Of a stretch of DNA of 40,200 nucleotides, positions 22,495 through 30,189 are shown one piece after another; position 1 is the stretch's first letter, and the number at the start of each line of letters is the position of its first letter. The notes under the pieces are model-generated. The model worked only from the letters and a program-made list of their open reading frames with translations, searched no databases and was not told the DNA's origin. Location: contig CAMHCD010000002.1 of NCBI GenBank assembly GCA_946183545.1, positions 1 through 40,200 of the forward strand, read 5' to 3'. The translations under genes and the position numbers were made by a program. Source of the stretch: an uncultured Clostridia bacterium. Lineage in GTDB: Bacteria; Bacillota; Clostridia; Oscillospirales; Acutalibacteraceae.

Positions 22495-23190
22495 ATGAAT
22501 ACCGCGATTATTTTAGCAGGCGGCGTCGGAAGCCGAATGGGAGTTGATTGTCCCAAGCAGTTTTTGATGGTTCAGGACAAGCCTATCATTTCTTACTGCT
22601 TTTCTATTTTTCAAAATCATCCTCAAATCGACAAGATGGTCGTAGTTGTAAGCGAGCAGTGGCAGAGCTTTGTTGAAGAGTATGCCGCAAAGTACGGCGT
22701 TGATAAAATATGCGGTTACGCACCTGCCGGAAAAACCCGCCAGCACTCGATTTATAATGGCTTGAAGTGTATTGCTCAAAACGCTCCCGATACCGATATC
22801 GTTATTGTACACGACGCGGCAAGACCGCTGGTTTCGGATGAGATCATATCCGATTGTATTCAGGGCGCAACTGATTTTGACGGCGCAATGCCTGTCATCA
22901 CCGTAAAGGATACTGTATACCAGAGCGCCGACGGCGTTACGATCGACTGTTTGTTAAAAAGAAGCGAGTTGTTTGCGGGACAGGCTCCCGAAAGCTTTAA
23001 ATTCAAAAAATACTATCAGATACATAACGAGGTCTCCGATGAGGAAATCGGTGCAACGGCAGGCAGCAGTGAGATCGCCTACCGCCACGGCATGGAGATC
23101 CGCATGGTTAAGGGAAGCGAACGCAACCTGAAGATCACAACTATTGAGGATTTGGAAACGTTTGAGACTATTTTGAAAGGGGAACTGTAA
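22495..23190 (+). CDS. IspD/TarI-like cytidylyltransferase, paralog 2
   Basis: This 231-residue enzyme has all the standard family features: ILAGGVGSRMG, PKQFLMV, GKTRQHSIYNGL, VHDAARPLV and LKITTIEDL. It should form a CDP-alditol or, less likely here, CDP-methylerythritol. The next genes encode a polyol-phosphate dehydrogenase and a CDP-alditol-type polymerase, which favours a TarI-like role over the MEP pathway. CGGAGGATC precedes the ATG. The stop lies 1 base before the next gene. Confidence 0.87.
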   Translation: MNTAIILAGGVGSRMGVDCPKQFLMVQDKPIISYCFSIFQNHPQIDKMVVVVSEQWQSFVEEYAAKYGVDKICGYAPAGKTRQHSIYNGLKCIAQNAPDTDIVIVHDAARPLVSDEIISDCIQGATDFDGAMPVITVKDTVYQSADGVTIDCLLKRSELFAGQAPESFKFKKYYQIHNEVSDEEIGATAGSSEIAYRHGMEIRMVKGSERNLKITTIEDLETFETILKGEL

Positions 23191-23191
23191 A

Positions 23192-24241
23192 ATGGATACA
23201 ATGAAAGCCAGAGTATTAAAAGCAGTGGGTAATCTGGAATACTGCGATTGGCCCATGCCCGAGGTCAAGCCCGATGAAGTGTTGTTCAAGGTAAAGGCAT
23301 GCGGTATCTGCGGTTCAGACATACCGCGTATTTTCGTCAACGGCACCTACCATTTTCCCACTATCCCCGGTCATGAGTTTTCGGGCGAGGTAGTAGGAGT
23401 AGGCGATGATAAGAACAAGCATCTTATCGGAACGCGTGCTACCGTGTTCCCGCTCATCCCCTGCAAGCAGTGCGAAAACTGCAATAACGGCAGCTATGAA
23501 ATGTGTAAAAGCTATGATTATTTAGGTTCGCGCAGCGACGGTGCGTTTGCCGAATATGTAAGAGTTCCCGTTTGGAATCTTGTACCCATCCCCGACAGCC
23601 TTTCCTTTGAGGAAGCCGCTATGACCGAGCCCTGCGCGGTGGCTATCCACGCGCTCAGACGCGCCGGAGTCGAGGTAGGGGACAACGTTGTTATCTACGG
23701 ACCGGGCACCATCGGTATGCTTATTGCTCAGTGGGCAAGAGCATGGGGCGCAAGAGTTCTTTTGGTAGGCACCGACGTCAATAACTGGGATTTTGTAGAG
23801 AGTCTCGGCTTTACGGAATACTGCAATTCCTCCCATGCAGATCCCATCGAGTGGGTAAAGGAGCAGACCGGCGGCATCGGCGCTGATATAGCGATCGAAG
23901 CGGTCGGCGTTAATATAACCGCTTGCAACTGTCTGGAAAGCGTTGCGTCGGGCGGAAAGGTCATCTTTGTGGGTAATCCTCACGGCGACTTTACCTTCCC
24001 TCAAAACACTTACTGGCAGATCTTAAGAAAACAGCTGTCCATTTTCGGTACATGGAATTCAGGCTACAGCGATACTCATAAAAGCGACTGGCATCTGGTC
24101 GTTAACGCCATGGCAAGCGGCAAGATCGACGCCAAAAAGCTTATTACCCATCAGTTTAGCTTGGAGGATATGGACAAGGGCTTGGATATCATGAAGAACA
24201 ACACCGAGTTCTTTGCAAAGATTCTCGTTGTCAACAAGTAA
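23192..24241 (+). CDS. Zinc-dependent polyol-phosphate dehydrogenase, GatD-like
   Basis: This 349-residue medium-chain dehydrogenase has catalytic zinc ligands in CGICGSDIPRIF and GHEFSGEVVG, a structural zinc site in CKQCENCNNGSYEMC, and the NAD loop GPGTIGML. From memory of the family, CGICGSDIPRIF, YDYLGSRSDGAFAEY and LRKQLSIFGTW match galactitol-1-phosphate dehydrogenase GatD better than TarJ, the usual ribulose-5-phosphate reductase. In this setting it probably interconverts a ketose-phosphate and an alditol-phosphate, feeding the cytidylyltransferase one base upstream. The exact polyol is not fixed by the sequence. Confidence 0.88.
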   Translation: MDTMKARVLKAVGNLEYCDWPMPEVKPDEVLFKVKACGICGSDIPRIFVNGTYHFPTIPGHEFSGEVVGVGDDKNKHLIGTRATVFPLIPCKQCENCNNGSYEMCKSYDYLGSRSDGAFAEYVRVPVWNLVPIPDSLSFEEAAMTEPCAVAIHALRRAGVEVGDNVVIYGPGTIGMLIAQWARAWGARVLLVGTDVNNWDFVESLGFTEYCNSSHADPIEWVKEQTGGIGADIAIEAVGVNITACNCLESVASGGKVIFVGNPHGDFTFPQNTYWQILRKQLSIFGTWNSGYSDTHKSDWHLVVNAMASGKIDAKKLITHQFSLEDMDKGLDIMKNNTEFFAKILVVNK

Positions 24242-24251
24242 GAGGTGCCCA

Positions 24252-24917
24252 ATGAAAGGAATGCTTTCTCCGTCGCTTATGTGTGCGGATCCGCTAAATT
24301 TACAAGCGGACATCGAAACGCTCGACGCGCTTGGCGTTGAGTATATCCACCTTGATTTTATGGACAATAAGTTTGTACCGAATATCACCCTTGATACCAC
24401 CTTGGTAAAGGCGGTTAAAGGCGTTTTGCGCAACATGAAGCGTGATATTCATATAATGGCGTACGACCCTGAGCAATTCTTTGAGCGTATGGATATCGGC
24501 AGCGGCGATATTGTGTCGGTTCACTATGAGGCGTGCGAAGATTTGCACTCGGTTATTTCCGCAATAAGGCAAACGGGAGCCTCACCTTTTGTGGCTATCA
24601 GCCCCGATACAGCTCCAGAAGTGCTTAAGGATTACCTTAGTGAGGTTGACGGCGTTGTTGTTATGACCGTTTATCCCGGATTTGCCGGACGTCCTATTGT
24701 TGAGGGCAGCTTTGAAAAGCTTGCGGCGGTCAGAAAACTTCTTGACAGCAGCGGACGAAAACTGATCCTTGAGGTCGACGGTCATGTCAGTTGGGATCTG
24801 TGTCAAAAGATGCGTCAGTGCGGCGCCGATCTGTTTGTTGCAGGATCTTCATCTATTTATGCAAAGGGTCTTGATCTAAAGGATTCCGTGCCTAAAATGA
24901 TGGCGTTGATTCAATAA
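24252..24917 (+). CDS. Ribulose-phosphate 3-epimerase family protein
   Basis: This 221-residue TIM-barrel protein has the expected motifs: SPSLMCADP at the start, HLDFMDNKFVPN with the metal His and catalytic Asp, DIHIMAY, MTVYPGFAGR and EVDGHVSW with the second Asp. It should interconvert ribulose- and xylulose-5-phosphate or act on a related ketose phosphate. MD.KFVPN and EVDGH differ a little from housekeeping Rpe (MDGHFVPN, EVDGG), so it may be a dedicated paralog. The track start at 24213 lies inside the previous gene; ATG at 24252 has AGAGGTG upstream. Confidence 0.88.
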   Translation: MKGMLSPSLMCADPLNLQADIETLDALGVEYIHLDFMDNKFVPNITLDTTLVKAVKGVLRNMKRDIHIMAYDPEQFFERMDIGSGDIVSVHYEACEDLHSVISAIRQTGASPFVAISPDTAPEVLKDYLSEVDGVVVMTVYPGFAGRPIVEGSFEKLAAVRKLLDSSGRKLILEVDGHVSWDLCQKMRQCGADLFVAGSSSIYAKGLDLKDSVPKMMALIQ

Positions 24918-24953
24918 CCGCTGTCAATACTTTCTATATTCAGAGGTGTGTTT

Positions 24954-26744
24954 GTGAAGTATCAGCTTGAAGTAAAAGAGCTTTTGATTGTAAAAGACAA
25001 GATGATTCTCACGATTATGGGAACCATCGAGGATGAAAGAATCAATTCTCATTATGTTTCCAAACCAAAACTGGTTTTACATTTTAATAACGGCAAGGAG
25101 GACAGACGTATCCCGTTTGTTCTGTCCAATGTTGTCCATGTTGACGGCAAGTGTTATTTCTCCGGACGATATACCTACCGTCTGGATTTGCTGTTCTGGC
25201 AGACAAGAGATGATTATCTTCCGTTTGAGATGTTCCTTAATCTCGGATTTTCAGATTTTTATGAGGAAAAAATACCGGTTGATTTATCACCTGCCGAGGC
25301 GCTTTGCGACCAAACATGCTTTAGTTATTCGGTAAAGGGCAATCACATCCTCTTTATGCCTCATAAGCGCGCAATTAAGCACAACCCGTTTTCCAGGTTC
25401 TTTGTAAACTTGGCTATTGATATAATCAAGGTCATCTATTACCTCGTAGCAATTTGCCTGACTCCGCTGTTCTTTATTGAAGCGCTGCTTAAGAGCACCG
25501 GCATCAAAAAAATGCCTGCCCGTTTCAATGACGAAAGCTTTAGTATGCGTTTGTTCGCCTATACCTTCTGGCGGTTCTCCAATGTATCCACGGTCAAGGT
25601 TTCTTTGTGGACGGCAAAAAGGTTTATCTTTAAAGCTTTTTACGGTTTGTTTAAGATATTTAGCATTAAAAAGAACAAAATCACTTTTATCTCTTTGCGG
25701 CGCGATGACCTTTCCGGCAACTTTGCATTTGTATACGATAAGCTAAAGGATAATAAGGATTTAGACATTCACTTTATTTTGAACGACCATACCATAACCG
25801 AAATGTCGCTTGGTGAAATCATTGACTTTACAAAGTCATGTGCTACAAGTAAGGTGATCGTGCTCGATGAATTCACTCCGCAGATCCACTATATCGATCT
25901 GCGCAAAGAAACAAAGCTTATACAGCTGTGGCATGCCTGCGGCGCGTTCAAAACCTTTGGCTTTACCCGTCTGTCCAAGCCCAAGGGCTCGCCTCAGCCT
26001 ACCCGCAACCACCGCAGCTACGATTATGTCACCGTCAGCTCAACCTACTGCAAAAAGTGTCATTCCGAGGGCTTCGGCATCGGTACCGACCATGTTGTTG
26101 CTACCGGTATACCCAGAACAGACGTATTCTTTGATGAAGATTACAAGAAGAAGGCAAGAGATAAATTCTATAAAGAGCATCCCGGATTCAAAGGCAAAAA
26201 GATCATTCTCTTTGCGCCTACCTTCCGCGGCATGGTCAAGGAAACTGCATTTTATCCGACCGAGATGTTTGACGTCGGAGCTGTTTGCCGCAGTATCCCC
26301 GACGATTATGCTATCATTATCAAGCATCATCCGTTTGTAAATGACGTTCAGCCTGTTCCCAAGGAATTTGCAGACAGGGTCATCGACCTTTCTGCTGACA
26401 GTGAGCTGAATGATTTGCTGTTTGTTACCGATGTGATCATCACAGATTACTCTTCACTGGTGTTTGAAGCATCGCTGCTTGATATCCCGATGGTTTTCTA
26501 TGCGTTTGACTTGGAGAAATATATCATCCAGCGTGACTTCTACTTTGACTTTATCCTGTATGTTCCCGGCAAGATCGTATATTCACTCGATCAGCTGATC
26601 GACGCTATCAATGAACAGGACTTCTGCACCGAACGAATAGCGCCGTTTGCGGATATGTTCTTTGATTATCGTGACGGCAAGTCTACCGAACGAGTTACTA
26701 AGCTTATTACAGACAGCCTGAGCGATATTCCTTATGAAAAATAA
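24954..26744 (+). CDS. CDP-glycerol/ribitol phosphotransferase (TagF/TarL-like polymerase)
   Basis: This 596-residue protein has an N-terminal beta-rich region of about 130 residues, a hydrophobic/amphipathic stretch (about 140-172) that probably binds the membrane, and a C-terminal GT-B-like Glyphos_transf domain (about 250-590). Typical motifs are LIQLWHACGAFKTFGF, LFAPTFRG, IIKHHPF and DVIITDYSSLVFEASLL. It should polymerise alditol-phosphate units from CDP-alditol onto a wall or lipid carrier at the inner face. The track start GTG at 24948 overlaps the AGAGGTG site; GTG at 24954 has about 7 bases of spacing. Last gene of the cluster; the infC promoter starts 9 bases after its stop with no terminator between. 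Confidence 0.93.
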   Translation: MKYQLEVKELLIVKDKMILTIMGTIEDERINSHYVSKPKLVLHFNNGKEDRRIPFVLSNVVHVDGKCYFSGRYTYRLDLLFWQTRDDYLPFEMFLNLGFSDFYEEKIPVDLSPAEALCDQTCFSYSVKGNHILFMPHKRAIKHNPFSRFFVNLAIDIIKVIYYLVAICLTPLFFIEALLKSTGIKKMPARFNDESFSMRLFAYTFWRFSNVSTVKVSLWTAKRFIFKAFYGLFKIFSIKKNKITFISLRRDDLSGNFAFVYDKLKDNKDLDIHFILNDHTITEMSLGEIIDFTKSCATSKVIVLDEFTPQIHYIDLRKETKLIQLWHACGAFKTFGFTRLSKPKGSPQPTRNHRSYDYVTVSSTYCKKCHSEGFGIGTDHVVATGIPRTDVFFDEDYKKKARDKFYKEHPGFKGKKIILFAPTFRGMVKETAFYPTEMFDVGAVCRSIPDDYAIIIKHHPFVNDVQPVPKEFADRVIDLSADSELNDLLFVTDVIITDYSSLVFEASLLDIPMVFYAFDLEKYIIQRDFYFDFILYVPGKIVYSLDQLIDAINEQDFCTERIAPFADMFFDYRDGKSTERVTKLITDSLSDIPYEK

Positions 26745-26752
26745 AATAATGC

Positions 26753-26781
26753 TTGACAAATACAGAATAATGAATTATAAT
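26753..26781 (+). promoter_or_regulatory. Consensus promoter of the infC-rpmI-rplT operon
   Basis: TTGACA (26753-26758), exactly 17 bases, and TATAAT (26776-26781) match the sigma-70 consensus at all 12 positions. Transcription should begin near 26788. It directs the initiation factor and ribosomal protein operon. Confidence 0.92.
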
Positions 26782-26787
26782 AGCTTA

Positions 26788-26937
26788 GTAAAATAAAGCA
26801 AAGCAGAAATGCTTTCACCTGTGGGGTGTCGTCTGCACGGGTCAATACAGCAATTATAATCTGTAATTGTACGGTGTATTGTATGCGGACGGAATATTTC
26901 TGTCCGCATTTATTTATCTATTGTACTTTGGAGGTGC
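26788..26937 (+). promoter_or_regulatory. Structured infC leader, probable L20-type autoregulatory leader
   Basis: The leader of about 150 bases begins with AAAGCA-GAAA-TGCTTT, a stem capped by a GAAA tetraloop. Next come a short CACC/GGTG hairpin, a CTGCACGGGT segment, and a long interrupted helix (AATACA 26844 with TGTATT 26875, CAATTA 26851 with TAATTG 26864). It ends with a terminator hairpin before the infC binding site. In Firmicutes the infC-rpmI-rplT leader is known to let L20 cause premature termination. Position, genes and layout agree; the exact L20-binding fold is inferred. Confidence 0.75.
26883..26918 (+). terminator. Attenuator terminator in the infC leader
   Basis: ATGCGGAC and GTCCGCAT, extended by GGAA/TTCT-side pairs, form a 12-bp stem with a 3-base loop. 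The T-rich TTTATTTATCTATT follows, about 20 bases before infC. It is the likely off-state of the leader. Confidence 0.8.
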
Positions 26938-27468
26938 TTGACCATCGGCAAGAAAACAAATAACGTACAGATCAATGAAGAGATCCGCGACAAAGAGCTG
27001 AGAGTAATTGATTCTGACGGTCAACAGCTTGGTATTATGTCGTCCAAGCAGGCGCTTGATATCGCAGAGCAGAAGAACCTTGATTTGGTTAAAATCGCTC
27101 CGCAGAGCAATCCGCCTGTATGTAAAATCATGGACTACGGTAAATACCGTTTTGAACAGGCTAAAAGAGAAAAGGAAGCAAGGAAAAATCAGCATACCGT
27201 TGATATAAAGGAAGTACGCCTTTCGCTTAATATCGACACGCATGATTTTAATACTAAGCTTAATAACGCTCTTAAGTTCATTAAACACGGCGACAAGGTC
27301 AAGGTTTCAATTCGCTTTAGAGGACGTGAAATGGGTCATCCCGAAATCGGACTGGATACAATGAAGCGTTTTGCAGACGCTTGCGGAGACGCTGTTGTTA
27401 TTGAAAAGCCTGCAAAACTTGAAGGCCGTAATATGCTTATGTTTCTTGCGCCAAAGTCAAACAAGTAA
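26938..27468 (+). CDS. infC: Translation initiation factor IF-3
   Basis: This 176-residue factor binds the 30S subunit and checks start codon and initiator tRNA. Family features are INEEIRDKELRVIDSDGQQLGIM in the N-domain, DYGKYRFEQAKREKEARKNQ in the linker and RFRGREMGHPEIG in the C-domain. No ATG is available at the 5' end. TTG at 26938 lies only 3 bases after GGAGG, while ATC at 26944 lies 9 bases after it. A rare start codon is normal for infC, because IF-3 represses its own message by rejecting non-AUG starts. The true start is therefore TTG 26938 or ATC 26944; the protein differs by two residues. Confidence 0.96.
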   Translation: MTIGKKTNNVQINEEIRDKELRVIDSDGQQLGIMSSKQALDIAEQKNLDLVKIAPQSNPPVCKIMDYGKYRFEQAKREKEARKNQHTVDIKEVRLSLNIDTHDFNTKLNNALKFIKHGDKVKVSIRFRGREMGHPEIGLDTMKRFADACGDAVVIEKPAKLEGRNMLMFLAPKSNK

Positions 27469-27489
27469 TCAAACAGGGAGGATATAAAA

Positions 27490-27687
27490 ATGCCTAAAAT
27501 TAAAACACACAGCGGTGCTAAAAAAAGATTTAAACTTTCAAAAAACGGTAAAGTTATCCGCGCTCATGCTAACAAAAGCCACATCTTGAACAAGAAAACA
27601 AGAAAGCGCAAAAGAGGTCTGCGTCAGACAGTTGTTGCCGACGTAACAAACACCCCTCAGATGAAGCGTTTGATCCCCTACAAATAA
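27490..27687 (+). CDS. rpmI: 50S ribosomal protein bL35
   Basis: This 65-residue, very basic protein carries the family start [16 protein letters not shown] and the [14 protein letters not shown] segment. It is a structural protein of the large ribosomal subunit. An AGGGAGGA site precedes the ATG. It is placed between infC and rplT as in most bacteria. Confidence 0.98.
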   Translation: MPKIKTHSGAKKRFKLSKNGKVIRAHANKSHILNKKTRKRKRGLRQTVVADVTNTPQMKRLIPYK

Positions 27688-27728
27688 TCGCTTCACCAAT
27701 AACTTTAACATAACGGAGGTACTATATA

Positions 27729-28079
27729 ATGGCACGAGTAAAAGGTGCGATGATGACTCGCAAAAGAAGGAAAAAGACATTAAAGCTTGCCAAAGGCTAC
27801 TGGGGTGCAAAATCCAAGCACTTTAAAATGGCAAAACAGGCGGTAATGAAGTCCGGCAACTATGCATATATCGGTCGTAAGCAGAGAAAAAGAGATTTCC
27901 GTCGTCTCTGGATCACCAGAATTTCTGCTGCATGCAAGGCCAACGGCACAAACTATTCAACATTCATGAACGGCATTAAAAAGGCCGGCATCACACTTAA
28001 CCGTAAGATGCTGTCTGAGATCGCTATTTCAGATCCTGCCGCTTTCACTTCTCTTGTTGAACAGGCCAAAAACGCTTAA
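27729..28079 (+). CDS. rplT: 50S ribosomal protein bL20
   Basis: This 116-residue basic protein has the typical start [16 protein letters not shown] and the segment [18 protein letters not shown]. It binds 23S rRNA early in 50S assembly. In Firmicutes it also binds the leader of its own operon, which fits the structured leader and attenuator found upstream. ACGGAGG precedes the ATG; a terminator follows. Confidence 0.98.
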   Translation: MARVKGAMMTRKRRKKTLKLAKGYWGAKSKHFKMAKQAVMKSGNYAYIGRKQRKRDFRRLWITRISAACKANGTNYSTFMNGIKKAGITLNRKMLSEIAISDPAAFTSLVEQAKNA

Positions 28080-28102
28080 TTAATGTGATTGCTACTGTGA
28101 AT

Positions 28103-28134
28103 GCGTTTGGGTTTCCCAAACGCTTTTACTGTTT
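28103..28134 (+). terminator. Rho-independent terminator after rplT
   Basis: GCGTTTGGG and CCCAAACGC form a perfect 9-bp stem with a 3-base loop, followed by TTTTACTGTTTT. The next gene starts only 13 bases later and has no visible promoter, so read-through is probably partial and supplies the genes downstream. Confidence 0.85.
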
Positions 28135-28146
28135 TAGGAGAACCCT

Positions 28147-28929
28147 ATGACGCTTTTGACTGCAAAGGATAATAAGATAATCAAAAATACTGTAAAGCTT
28201 AAAAAAAGCGCAAAGCACCGTCGCAAAGAGGGACTTTTTATTGCGGAAGGCGTTCGTATCTGTATGGATGCGATGCTGAGCAAAGCGAGTATAGAGGTGT
28301 TTTTTGTTACCGAAGCTGCAATGCAAAGGAATAATGAGGAATACCTTAAATTATCCGGATATTGTGCCAAAACATATATGGTTACTCCCGAACTGTTTTC
28401 CCATATAAGCGACACTCAAACCCCGCAGGGGTTCCTTTGTGTGGTAAAAACACTTGACAAAAGCTGTCAGTTTGATACAATAAAAGTTAACGGTAAAATG
28501 ATAGCCCTTGATCAAATGCAGGATCCAAACAATTTAGGAACTGTTTTGCGCAGCGCTGAGGCGTTCGGCATTGACGGTATTATCCTTTCCGGAGACTGCT
28601 GCGATATATACAGCCCAAAGGTTGTCAGAGGAAGCATGGGCGCAGTTTTCCGTATTCCTTTTTTGATCTGTGATTCGATCGAGAGTTTTCTACGTGCAAA
28701 TCCGCAGATCGAGTCTTTTGCTGCAGTTGTTGACAAAAACGCAACGCCTGTTACCTCGCTGAGCTTTCCTTCGCCGTGTGCGGTGGTTATCGGCAACGAG
28801 GGCAACGGTCTGTCTGCGTCGACTATTGAGGCATGTACACACAGTATTACAATTCCTATGAACGGTAAAGCAGAATCGCTTAATGCATCAGTTGCCGCTT
28901 CTGTTTTGATTTGGGAAATGACAAAATGA
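28147..28929 (+). CDS. TrmH/SpoU family rRNA 2'-O-methyltransferase
   Basis: This 260-residue SPOUT enzyme methylates a ribose 2'-OH of rRNA or tRNA. The N-terminal substrate-binding part has KHRRKEGLFIAEG. The SpoU motifs are LDQMQDPNNLGTVLRSAEAFG, VIGNEGNGLS and IPMNGKAESLNASVAASV, the last forming the knotted SAM site. The position after rplT is common in clostridia for RlmB/TsnR-like enzymes; the exact nucleotide is unknown. TTTAGGAG precedes the ATG. Its TGA overlaps the dprA ATG (ATGA). Confidence 0.93.
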   Translation: MTLLTAKDNKIIKNTVKLKKSAKHRRKEGLFIAEGVRICMDAMLSKASIEVFFVTEAAMQRNNEEYLKLSGYCAKTYMVTPELFSHISDTQTPQGFLCVVKTLDKSCQFDTIKVNGKMIALDQMQDPNNLGTVLRSAEAFGIDGIILSGDCCDIYSPKVVRGSMGAVFRIPFLICDSIESFLRANPQIESFAAVVDKNATPVTSLSFPSPCAVVIGNEGNGLSASTIEACTHSITIPMNGKAESLNASVAASVLIWEMTK

Positions 28930-30179
28930 TTTCTGACAACGCAAAGTATTGGATCTGGTTAACGCAGACGCTGGGTTATAATCAGCCGAAAATAGAAAAG
29001 CTGTATCGACTCTACTCCAATATTGCCGATTTTTATGAAGGAGGCGAAAAGGAGTGGAGACTTAGCGGTGTGCTCAACTCCAATGATTTAAAAAAGCTTG
29101 ACAGTGCGGATATCAATGTTTCCAAACCTATCTTACAGCAATGCGATTCATACGGCTATTCGGTAATCTCAATAGACGACGATTTTTATCCGGATAAGCT
29201 AAGGCACATTTATGCGCCGCCTGCCGTACTGTATGTGCAGGGCAAAACAAATATTTTTGACGACAGACTGGTTATCGCTATAGTCGGAACGCGAACGGCT
29301 TCTTCTTATGGTACCACCAATGCGTATCGCTTTGCTTATGCGTTTGGCAAATGCGATGTTGCAACTGTAAGCGGAGGTGCGCTTGGTGTGGATTGCGCTG
29401 CGCATCGCGGGTCGCTTGCTGCTCACGGCGTTACTATCTGTGTCCGCGGTTGCGGTATCAACTATAATTATCTGCCCGATAACGCCAGAATGCGTCAGGC
29501 TATTACAAATGACGGGGCGGTCATTTCCGAATATCCGCCCGACACCGAGCCGCGCCCACATCATTTTCCGGCGCGAAACCGAATAATTGCCGGTTTGTGT
29601 GACGGATTGATCTTAATGGAGTCAGGTAAAAAGAGCGGGTCTTTGATCACAGCCAACCTTGCGCTTGAAATGGGCAAAGAGGTTTTTGCTCTGCTCGGTA
29701 ATAACAGTCCGCGCAATATGGGCTCCAATGATCGCATCAAAGAAGGCACTGCCTATCCTGTGACCGATTTTATGGATGTTTTGGCTGCGTTTGAAAAGCG
29801 AAGCATAAAAAGAAGCGCTGTTGACTTTGACGACATTTGTCTTGCGGACATTGAGGCAATACCCGTAAAGCGCAGCAGAGCTGTAAAGAAGCAGCAAAAC
29901 AATAATGATTTAGATGAAATAAAGCCGACTCCGTCTGTTTTTCCTCAGGAAGAGGAACCAAAGGAGCCACAAAAGACTGTTCCTGTCCACAAAAAGGACG
30001 TGGACCTTACAGAGGTTCAACAAAAGGTATATGATTATTTATCGGATAAGCCTGTACACATCGACGCAATTTCAAAGAATTTGAATATCCCGGTTTTCAA
30101 GGTGCTCGGTTCTTTGACCGTTTTGGAAATCAAGGGATTGGCACAGGCGCATCCGGGAAGGAATTTTTCACTGAAGTAG
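28926..30179 (+). CDS. dprA: DNA-processing protein DprA
   Basis: This 417-residue protein protects incoming single-stranded DNA and loads RecA during natural transformation. The Rossmann core carries VGTRTASSYG, SGGALGVDCAAHRGSL and FPARNRIIAGLCDG. A linker rich in Lys/Gln/Glu/Pro (about 325-360) leads to a C-terminal winged helix (VQQKVYDYLSDKPVHIDAIS). The track's TTG start at 28911 is unlikely; ATG at 28926 overlaps the preceding stop as ATGA and gives a typical start (MISDNAKYWIWLTQ). The gene is widespread even in species not known to be competent. Confidence 0.95.
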   Translation: MISDNAKYWIWLTQTLGYNQPKIEKLYRLYSNIADFYEGGEKEWRLSGVLNSNDLKKLDSADINVSKPILQQCDSYGYSVISIDDDFYPDKLRHIYAPPAVLYVQGKTNIFDDRLVIAIVGTRTASSYGTTNAYRFAYAFGKCDVATVSGGALGVDCAAHRGSLAAHGVTICVRGCGINYNYLPDNARMRQAITNDGAVISEYPPDTEPRPHHFPARNRIIAGLCDGLILMESGKKSGSLITANLALEMGKEVFALLGNNSPRNMGSNDRIKEGTAYPVTDFMDVLAAFEKRSIKRSAVDFDDICLADIEAIPVKRSRAVKKQQNNNDLDEIKPTPSVFPQEEEPKEPQKTVPVHKKDVDLTEVQQKVYDYLSDKPVHIDAISKNLNIPVFKVLGSLTVLEIKGLAQAHPGRNFSLK

Positions 30180-30189
30180 GAGGAAATAT

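Noticed and set aside
23192-24241. Annotation as tarJ
   Set aside because: The position beside a TarI-like gene suggests it, but the sequence motifs match GatD-type polyol dehydrogenases better.
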